DNA from: Streptomyces alfalfae
Lineage (GTDB): Bacteria; Actinomycetota; Actinomycetes; Streptomycetales; Streptomycetaceae
NCBI RefSeq assembly: GCF_004127445.1
Contig: NZ_QEXM01000016.1
Location: forward strand, 85,018-149,017
DNA length: 64,000 nt
Direction of reading: 5' to 3'
A program made the translations under genes and the position numbers. The notes under the pieces were generated by a model. The model saw nothing but the letters and a program-made list of their open reading frames with translations. It did not search any database and was not told the origin of the DNA. Each line of letters begins with the position of its first letter. Position 1 is the stretch's first letter. Below, in pieces: positions 56,756 to 64,000 of the stretch.

Positions 56756-57910
56756 CTAGCCGATCGACACCCGGCCCGACCTCGCACACACCTCGGCCAG
56801 GCCGTCCACCGTCACCGGCGACAGCACCCCCTCCTCCGTCACGATCGCCGTCACCAGCTCGGGCGGCGTCACGTCGAACGCGGGGTTGTACGCCTGCGTG
56901 CCCAGCGGCGCCACCGGCACACCGCCCGCCTCCCGCCCGAACGCCGGCGCGAGCGGCACCACGGCCTCCGTCACCTCATGGCCCGCCCGCTGCTCCACCT
57001 CGATGGACGCCCCGTTCGGCGTGCCCAGGTCCACGGTGGTCACCGGCGCCACGACGATGAACGGCACCCGGTGGTACCGCGCGAGCACGGCGAGCGGATA
57101 GCTGCCCACCTTGTTCGCCACCGAGCCGTCCGCCGCGATGCGGTCGGCACCGATCAGCACGGCGTCCACCTCACCGGCCGCGAACAGCGACCCCGCCGCG
57201 TTGTCCGTGAGCAGCGTGTACGCCATACCGCTCCGCGCCGCCTCGTACGCCGTGAGCCTCGCCCCCTGCAGCAGCGGGCGCGTCTCGTCCACCCAGAGCC
57301 TGCGCAGCCGCCCCGCCCGATGCGCCTTGAGGGCCACCGCGAACGCCGTGCCCTCCCCGCCGGACACCAGCGCTCCCGTGTTGCAGTGCGTCAGGATCCG
57401 GTGGCCGCCGCCCGGCATCAACTCGTCGAGCAACGCCAGGCCGTGCGCCGCCATCTTCTCGCTGGCCCGCGCGTCCTCGGCGTGCAGCGCCCGCGCCGCC
57501 TGGAGCGTGGCCCGCGCCGCCGCCGCGTCGTCGGCGCCGTTCGACAGCGCCGTGCGGTGGGCCGCCTGGGCCCGGCGCGCACCGTAGGCCAGGTTGACCG
57601 CGGTGGGCCGCGCTCCCGCCAGCGAATCCGCCGCCTCGTCCACGTCGAACCCGCGGGCCGCGGCGAGCGCGACGCCGTATGCCCCTGCGATGCCCAGCAG
57701 CGGCGCCCCGCGCACCGCGAGCGTTCTGATCGCCTCCACCAGGGCCGGCGCGTCCGTGCAGACCCGCTCGACCTCCTCGCCCGGCAACCTGGTCTGGTCG
57801 AGGACGACCAGGACGGGGCCTTCGGGGGGCTCGTCCCAGCGGATCGCGGGGATCGCGGGGGTGCCGGTCGGCCGTATGTCGCCGCCGGATTGCGCGTACT
57901 GATCAGCCAT
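56756..57910 (-). CDS. mtnA: S-methyl-5-thioribose-1-phosphate isomerase
   Basis: 384 residues. It converts methylthioribose-1-phosphate to methylthioribulose-1-phosphate in the methionine salvage pathway. Family marks: VRGAPLLGIAGAYGVALAA (about 67-85), catalytic Cys176 in ILTHCNTGAL, VDETRPLLQGARLTAYE, catalytic Asp256 in VLIGADRIAADGSVANKVGSYPLA. ATG 57910 (MADQYAQSG) is chosen for family length; an upstream ATG (58021) would add 37 unrelated residues. Its neighbours are not other salvage genes, which is common for this gene in Streptomyces. Confidence 0.95.
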   Translation of the reverse strand: MADQYAQSGGDIRPTGTPAIPAIRWDEPPEGPVLVVLDQTRLPGEEVERVCTDAPALVEAIRTLAVRGAPLLGIAGAYGVALAAARGFDVDEAADSLAGARPTAVNLAYGARRAQAAHRTALSNGADDAAAARATLQAARALHAEDARASEKMAAHGLALLDELMPGGGHRILTHCNTGALVSGGEGTAFAVALKAHRAGRLRRLWVDETRPLLQGARLTAYEAARSGMAYTLLTDNAAGSLFAAGEVDAVLIGADRIAADGSVANKVGSYPLAVLARYHRVPFIVVAPVTTVDLGTPNGASIEVEQRAGHEVTEAVVPLAPAFGREAGGVPVAPLGTQAYNPAFDVTPPELVTAIVTEEGVLSPVTVDGLAEVCARSGRVSIG

Positions 57911-58050
57911 CCGCCCAGTCTGCCCCGTACCGGGCGGACAATTGAAGGTGTCCAGCCTCTCCGGCCCCCGGTCACCCGGCCGGTGCCCCGTGGCACGATG
58001 GCTGGCAACCAGCCGCCGCACCCGCGGGCGGGCACCGTGAAGGAGCGACG

Positions 58051-59343
58051 ATGAACGACACTCCGGGCTGGGCCTCGCCCGGATCCGCCCCCTCCGACGG
58101 ACAGGACTCCGGCAAGCCGGACGCCGGCGAGCCCACGGGCCCCGGCGGGCCGAGCAGCCCGCCGAAGTGGTCCAAGGAGCAGCCGCCGCCCGCCCAGTGG
58201 TCCCCGCCCAGCGGCCCCCACGCGGGACAGACCCCGCCGCCTCCGCCCCCTCCTCCCGGCCAGGGCGGCGGCTGGGGCTGGGGCGGCCCGCCTCCGGGCG
58301 GTCCGGGCGGTCCCGGCGGCTACCCCGGCTGGGGCGCCTGGCAAGGCCCCCCGCCCGCCGCCAAGCCGGGCGTCATCCCGCTCCGCCCGCTCGGCGTCGG
58401 CGAGATCCTCGACGGCGCGGTGTCCACCATGCGCGCCCACTGGCGCACGGTCCTCGGCATCTCCCTGACCGTCGCCGTCCTCACGGAGATCGTCGTCGTC
58501 CTCCTCCAGGGACTCGTCCTCAACGACGCCGCCGACACCGAGGCGCTCAACGACCCGAGCGCCACACTCGGCGAGATCACCCGCGCCATGGGCGACACCT
58601 TGCTGAGCTCCGGCGTGGTCCTCGTGATCACCCTGCTCGGCACCATCGTCGCGACGGCCCTGCTCACCATGGTCACCAGCCGCGCGGTGCTCGGGAAGTC
58701 GGTGACCGCCACGGAGGCGTGGCAGGACTCGCGCCCCCAGCTGGCCAGGCTGTTCGGCCTCACCCTGCTCATCCCGCTCATCGGCACGGCCATCGTCGCC
58801 GTGGGCGTGCTCCCCGGCGTCCTCATCGCCCTGGGCGGCTCCGCCGAAGCCGGCGCCGGCCTCGCCGTCCTCGGCGGGTTCGCCGCGACCATCCTCGCCG
58901 TCTGGATCGTGCTCCGCTTCTCGCTCGCCTCTCCCGCGCTCATGCTGGAGAAGCAGGGCGTCAAGAAGTCCCTGGCCCGCTCGGTCAAACTGGTCCGCGG
59001 CTCCTGGTGGCGCGTCTTCGGCATCCAGCTGCTCGCCGCCATCATCGCGAACATCGTGGCGTCGATCATCGTCATACCGTTCACCTTCATCGCCGGCGCC
59101 CTCAGCGGCGACGGCGTCACGGGCTTCCTCAACAACACGGGTGACCTGGGCTGGACCTTCCTCATCATCAGCGGCGTCGGCTCGGTGATCGGCTCCATGC
59201 TGACGTTCCCCATCACCGCCGGAGTCACCGTGCTCCTCTACATCGACCAGCGGATCCGCCGCGAGGCGCTCGACCTCGAACTCGCCCGCGCGGCCGGCCT
59301 CTCCGACCGGACGGCCAACCCGCCCGGCACACCCGGGAGCTGA
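58051..59343 (+). CDS. Membrane protein with GPDPase-type membrane domain
   Basis: 430 residues. The first 105 are a disordered Pro/Gly-rich tail (PPPPPPPPGQGGGWGWGGP). Then comes a six-helix membrane domain (about 128-412) like the membrane part of glycerophosphodiester phosphodiesterases (LGVGEILDGAVSTMRAHWR at its start), without any catalytic phosphodiesterase domain. Function unknown. ATG 58051 follows GAAGGAG. It is the first gene of an overlapping operon with DUF4129, DUF4350, MoxR and DUF58 genes, a set often tied to envelope or sporulation functions. Confidence 0.82.
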   Translation: MNDTPGWASPGSAPSDGQDSGKPDAGEPTGPGGPSSPPKWSKEQPPPAQWSPPSGPHAGQTPPPPPPPPGQGGGWGWGGPPPGGPGGPGGYPGWGAWQGPPPAAKPGVIPLRPLGVGEILDGAVSTMRAHWRTVLGISLTVAVLTEIVVVLLQGLVLNDAADTEALNDPSATLGEITRAMGDTLLSSGVVLVITLLGTIVATALLTMVTSRAVLGKSVTATEAWQDSRPQLARLFGLTLLIPLIGTAIVAVGVLPGVLIALGGSAEAGAGLAVLGGFAATILAVWIVLRFSLASPALMLEKQGVKKSLARSVKLVRGSWWRVFGIQLLAAIIANIVASIIVIPFTFIAGALSGDGVTGFLNNTGDLGWTFLIISGVGSVIGSMLTFPITAGVTVLLYIDQRIRREALDLELARAAGLSDRTANPPGTPGS

Positions 59344-59347
59344 TGCG

Positions 59348-60073
59348 GTGACCGCGGCGGGGGCAGTGCTCATACGGTGGGGGGCCGCACCGCTCCTGCC
59401 GCGCTCCGGCGACGAACCGCCGGTGACGATCCCGCGCGACCCCGCGCGGGAAGCGGCCGAGCGCGAACTGTCCAGACCGAGATACCACGAGAACGACCCC
59501 AGCCTGCTCCAGCGCGCCCTGAACCGCTTCTGGGACTGGATCGACGACCTGTTCTCCGCCGCCGCGGGGGCCACCCCGGGCGGCGGGCTCGGGCTCCTCG
59601 TCATCGTCCTGGCCGTGGCACTCCTGGCCGCGGCCCTCTGGTGGCGCCTCGGCGCCCCCCGGCGCGCCCCCTCCTCCGCGCCCGCCCTGTTCGACGACCG
59701 TCCGCGCAGCGCCGCCGAACACCGCGCCGCCGCCGAGGCCCACGCCGCCCGTGCCCACTGGAACCAAGCCGTCCAGGAACGCATGCGCGCCCTCGTCCGC
59801 GCACTGGAGGAACGCGCGCTCCTCGACCCCCGCCCCGGCCGCACCGCCGACGAGGCCGCCGCCGAAGCGGGCCGCACCCTGCCCGCCCACGCCGTGCGGC
59901 TCCGCGAGGCGGCACGGGAGTTCGACGACGTGGCGTACGGCGGGCGCACCGCCGACGCGTCCGCGTACCACCGCGTGACCGGACTCGACCGCGACCTGGA
60001 ACGCACCAGGCCGACGCTGACCAGCACCGCCCACACCACACCGAGCAGCGGATCCCAGGGGGCGGCCCGATGA
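59348..60073 (+). CDS. DUF4129 domain protein
   Basis: 241 residues. One membrane helix (about 79-100, GGLGLLVIVLAVALLAAALWW) is followed by the DUF4129 domain (about 125-215: HWNQAVQERMRALVRALEERALLDPRPGRTADEAA and FDDVAYGGRTADASAYHRV). DUF4129 often marks transglutaminase-like or MoxR-linked membrane systems; the activity is unknown. The GTG 59348 start lies five bases after the previous stop. The stop overlaps the next ATG. Confidence 0.85.
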   Translation: MTAAGAVLIRWGAAPLLPRSGDEPPVTIPRDPAREAAERELSRPRYHENDPSLLQRALNRFWDWIDDLFSAAAGATPGGGLGLLVIVLAVALLAAALWWRLGAPRRAPSSAPALFDDRPRSAAEHRAAAEAHAARAHWNQAVQERMRALVRALEERALLDPRPGRTADEAAAEAGRTLPAHAVRLREAAREFDDVAYGGRTADASAYHRVTGLDRDLERTRPTLTSTAHTTPSSGSQGAAR

Positions 60074-61343
60074 CCGGCCCCCCGCACCCCGCCGAGGCCC
60101 CCCGCCCCACCGAGCCGCCCCGCTCCCCCGAACCAGCGCCCACCGCGCCCTCGGCCGCGCCTGGGAACCCGCACGGCGCGACCTCGCTCTCCCGCACGCC
60201 ACGCCAGCTCTGGACGCGCTCGCGCGGCATCGCCCTTGGCCTGGTCCTCCTCCTGGCCGCGGCCGTGGCCATCGCCGTGATCCGCTCCGGCGGCCAGCAC
60301 GGCCGCCTCGACCCCCGCTCCGCCGAGCCCCACGGCAGCCGGGCCGTCGCCGAACTCCTCGACCAACGAGGCGTCTCCACCCGCGTGGTCACCACCACCG
60401 AGGAAGCCCGGTCCGCGGCCGGCCCGGACACCACGCTCGTCGTGGCCAACCCCGACCTGCTCACGGAACGGCAGCGTTCCCGGCTCCACGCGGCCACCGA
60501 GGACTCCGCCGGACGCACCGTCCTGATCGCCCCGGGCACCCGCTCGATCGGCACCCTGGCCCCCGGCGTCACCGCCGACACCCCCAGCACCGATTCGACA
60601 CTGCCCCCCGGCTGCTCCCTGCCGGCGGCCCGCCGCGCGGGCACCGCCGACATGGGCGGCATCCGCTACGACACGCTCGCCCCCGACGCCGAAGCCTGCT
60701 ACCTCAGCGACGGCCTGCCCAGCCTCCTGCATCTCCCCGCCCCCCGCGGTCGGGGCGACACCGTGGTCCTCGGCGCGCCCGACATCCTCTACAACAGCCG
60801 CCTCGACGAGCAGGGCAACGCCTCACTTGCCCTGCAACTCCTCGGCTCACGGCCCACGTTGGTCTGGTACCTCCCCTCGCTCTCCGACGACCAGGCGGCC
60901 ACCGAGACCGAGCGCCGGAGCTTCTTCGACCTGATCCCCGCAGGCTGGCGATGGGCCACCCTGCAGCTCGCCATCGCCGCCGTGCTCACCGCCCTGTGGC
61001 GCGCCCGACGCCTCGGCCCCCTCGTGTCCGAACGCCTCCCCGTGGTCATTCCCGCCTCAGAGACGGTCGAAGGCCGCGCCCGCCTGTATCGCCGAGCGAA
61101 CGCCCGCGACCGCGCGGCCGACGCGCTGCGCACCGCCACCCGCAGCCGCCTCGCACCCCTCGTCGGCGTGCCGCCCGCCCAGGCGCACGCCCCTGAGACC
61201 CTGATCCCCGCTCTGTCCTCGCACCTTCGCTCCCCCAGTCAAGACCTGCATCTCCTCCTCTTCGGGGCGCCCCCGGGCAACGACGCAGCACTCATCGCCC
61301 TCGCCGACCAACTCGACGCCCTCGAAAGTGAGGTACGCCATTC

Positions 61344-61347
<4 letters not shown>
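60070..61347 (+). CDS. DUF4350 domain protein
   Basis: 425 residues. It has a Pro-rich cytoplasmic start (about 1-45), one helix (about 58-77), an outer domain with the DUF4350 pattern (GSRAVAELLDQRGVSTRVV, TTLVVANPDLLTERQRSRL, GDTVVLGAPDILYNSRLDEQGNASLALQLLG), a second helix (about 297-315) and a cytoplasmic tail. It belongs to a DUF4129-DUF4350-MoxR-DUF58 module whose biochemical role is not established. Coupled by ATGA overlaps on both sides. Confidence 0.85.
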
Positions 61348-62332
<985 letters not shown>

Positions 62333-62333
<1 letters not shown>

Positions 62334-63661
62334 TGGCCCTCACCGGACGCGCCGCCCTCCTCGCCGCCCTCGGCAGCCTTCCCGTGGGCATCTGGGAACC
62401 CGGCTGGACAGGCATCCTCGCCGTCAACACCCCTCTGGCGCTGGCCTGCGCCTGCGACTTCGCCCTGGCCGCACCCGTACGCCGTCTCGGCCTGACACGC
62501 TCCGGCGAGACCTCCGTACGCCTCGGGGAGACCGCCGACGTGGACCTCACCGTCACGAACCCCTCCGGCCGCCCCCTGCGTGCCGTCATCCGCGACGCGT
62601 GGCCCCCGAGCAGCCAACAGCCCCTGGCCGAGAACACCACGCCGGAAAGGGCCACCGCGCCCCGCCACCGCCTGACGGTCCCGGCCGGCGAACGACGCCG
62701 CCTCACCACGCGCCTGCGCCCCACGCGTCGCGGCGACCACCAGGCCGACCGCGTGACCATCCGCTCGTACGGCCCCCTGGGCCTCTTCGCCCGCCAGGGC
62801 AGCCACAGGGCCCCCTGGACCGTACGCGCTCTGCCCCCTTTCACGAGCCGGAAGCACCTTCCCGCCAAGCTGGCGCGTCTGCGCGAGCTCGACGGCCGCA
62901 CCAGCGTGCTGACCCGAGGCCAAGGCACCGAATTCGACAGCCTGCGCGACTACGTTCCCGGGGACGACACCCGCTCCATCGACTGGCGGGCCACGGCACG
63001 CCGTTCCACCGTCGCGATCCGCACCTGGCGCCCGGAGCGTGACCGGCACATCCTCCTGGTCCTCGACACCGGACGCACCTCGGCCGGCCGCGTGGGCGAC
63101 GCCCCACGCCTCGACGCCTCCATGGACGCGGCTCTGCTCCTCGGCGCCCTCGCCTCCCGGGCCGGCGACCGGGTCGACCTCCTGGCCTACGACCGCCGGG
63201 TCCGCGCCCTCGTCCAGGGCCGCTCGGCGGGCGATGTGCTGCCTTCCCTGGTCGACGCACTGGCCACGCTGGAGCCCGAGCTCATCGAGACCGATGCCCG
63301 CGGCCTGACGTCGATGGCCCTGCGCACAGCGTCTCGCAGCTCCCTGATCGTGCTGCTGACCAGCCTGGACCGAGCGCCGATCGAGGAAGGGCTGCTTCCC
63401 GTGCTGTCCCGCCTCACCAAACGCCACAAAGTCGTGATCGCCTCGGTGGCAGACCCTCACGTACAGCGAATGGCGACCGCTCGCGGAACAACGGAAGCGG
63501 TCTACGAGGCAGCAGCCGCAGCGCAGGAGCGATCCGAACGGCTTCGTACGGCGGAACAACTCACGCATCGCGGCGTCACGGTGGTGGACGCCGCCCCGAA
63601 GGCTCTGGCCCCCGCATTGGCCGACGCCTACCTGTCCCTCAAGGCCGGCGGCCGCCTGTAA
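62333..63661 (+). CDS. DUF58 domain protein (MoxR partner)
   Basis: 442 residues. Two N-terminal hydrophobic helices (about 7-50), a beta-rich region (about 55-165), the DUF58 signature LRDYVPGDDTRSIDWRATARRSTVAIRTW (about 204-232), and a vWA-like part with LLVLDTGRTSAG (incomplete metal-site DxSxS, with a Gly) follow. It works with the MoxR ATPase encoded just before, overlapping by one base (TGATG). It ends the operon; the hairpin at 63722-63751 lies 60 bases later. Confidence 0.92.
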
Positions 63662-63721
63662 AGGCCGTAGTGCAGAAGCAGAGGGCCGACCCCGAGTACG
63701 GGAAAGGGCCCGGAACGCAGA

Positions 63722-63751
63722 AAACCCCCGCACCAAAAGGTGCGGGGGTTT
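63722..63751. terminator. Bidirectional terminator between DUF58 gene and rRNA operon
   Basis: AAACCCCCGCACC (63722-63734), a loop of AAAA, and GGTGCGGGGGTTT (63739-63751) form a perfect 13-bp stem. Read on the minus strand it lies 15 bases after the 5S gene and is followed by T residues, a classic intrinsic terminator; it also faces the operon from the left. Confidence 0.9.
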
Positions 63752-63765
63752 CCCCTAAAAATAGT

Positions 63766-63882
63766 TCGGCGGCGTCCTACTCTCCCACAGGGTCCCCCCT
63801 GCAGTACCATCGGCGCTATGAGGCTTAGCTTCCGGGTTCGGAATGTAACCGGGCGTTTCCCTCATGCTATGACCACCGAAAC
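63766..63882 (-). rRNA. rrf: 5S ribosomal RNA
   Basis: On the minus strand the sequence begins GTTTCGGTGGTCATAGCATG, contains the universal CCGAACCCGGAAGCTAAG core and ends GTAGGACGCCGCCGA, about 117 bases, typical of Streptomyces 5S rRNA. The 5' and 3' ends can pair. It is the last gene of an rRNA operon read leftward. Confidence 0.95.
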
Positions 63883-63974
63883 ACTATGAAACTGTCAACC
63901 GCACCACGCTCTGTGACAAACGCGGGGTTGTTCGTGGTTTCAGAACCAACACAGTGGACGCGAGCAACTGAGGA

Positions 63975-64000
63975 CAAGCCCTCGGCCTATTAGTACCAGT
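63975..64000 (-). rRNA. rrl: 23S ribosomal RNA, 3' end (rest outside window)
   Basis: On the minus strand the edge reads ACTGGTACTAATAGGCCGAG followed by GGCTTGTCC, the conserved 3' end of actinobacterial 23S rRNA. The 3' boundary is approximate. A spacer of about 90 bases, without a tRNA, separates it from 5S. Confidence 0.85.

Noticed and set aside
63883..63974. tRNA between 23S and 5S
   Set aside because: The spacer is only about 90 bases and shows no cloverleaf or conserved T-loop sequence.

Overview
The window is about 72% GC, with GTG starts, four-base stop/start overlaps and strong GC bias at third codon positions. Together with a mtrA-mtrB-lpqB operon, secA beside a Rv3235-like gene, a 180-kDa-class NAD-glutamate dehydrogenase and a 5S/23S rRNA end, this points to a Streptomyces chromosome, in the conserved core rather than an arm. 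I saw no phage, plasmid, CRISPR or tRNA signature.

Layout. 1-1191: end of an FtsK/FHA-type ATPase gene. 1492-5115: a three-gene sugar ABC importer without its ATPase, as is usual for carbohydrate systems served by a shared MsiK-type ATPase. 5246-18479 and 27540-34567: two blocks of cell-surface glycopolymer genes. They encode a GT4-Stealth fusion, three GT2-TagF (CDP-glycerol glycerophosphotransferase-like) fusions, two paralogous GT2 proteins, a membrane protein of possible GT-C type, a TagG/TagH-like export ABC pair, a polyprenol-phosphate sugar synthase and a GtrA flippase. galE (18550-19590) supplies UDP-galactose between them. 19591-21218 is 1.6 kb of non-coding DNA organised as a large inverted repeat with degenerate tandem units. 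21219-26410 holds an ABC-FtsX exporter convergent with a NarL-type two-component system. 34947-39893 is gdh.

40373-57910 is core housekeeping: a DJ-1/PfpI protein, a HAD phosphatase, secA, a GNAT, a YcaQ/AlkX-like DNA glycosylase, an orphan response regulator, the hibernation factor hpf, comF, lpqB-mtrB-mtrA and mtnA. 58051-63661 is a tightly overlapping operon encoding a membrane protein, DUF4129, DUF4350, MoxR and DUF58 proteins. It ends at a strong hairpin shared with an oppositely oriented rRNA operon (5S and the 23S 3' end).

The glycopolymer genes fit one pathway. Stealth and TagF-type enzymes make phosphodiester-linked sugar or polyol chains, TarP/TarS-like GT2 enzymes decorate them, and the TagG/TagH-like ABC pair exports them. 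Ppm plus GtrA could add sugars outside the membrane. MtrAB-LpqB senses envelope state and SecA exports proteins. The most notable observations are a DNA-damage (PafBC-type) promoter directly in front of the DNA glycosylase gene, the 240-bp inverted repeat structure after galE, a TagF fusion whose GT2 half has lost its catalytic acidic residues, repeat-rich inserts in another GT2-TagF fusion, and several long palindromes at regulatory positions.
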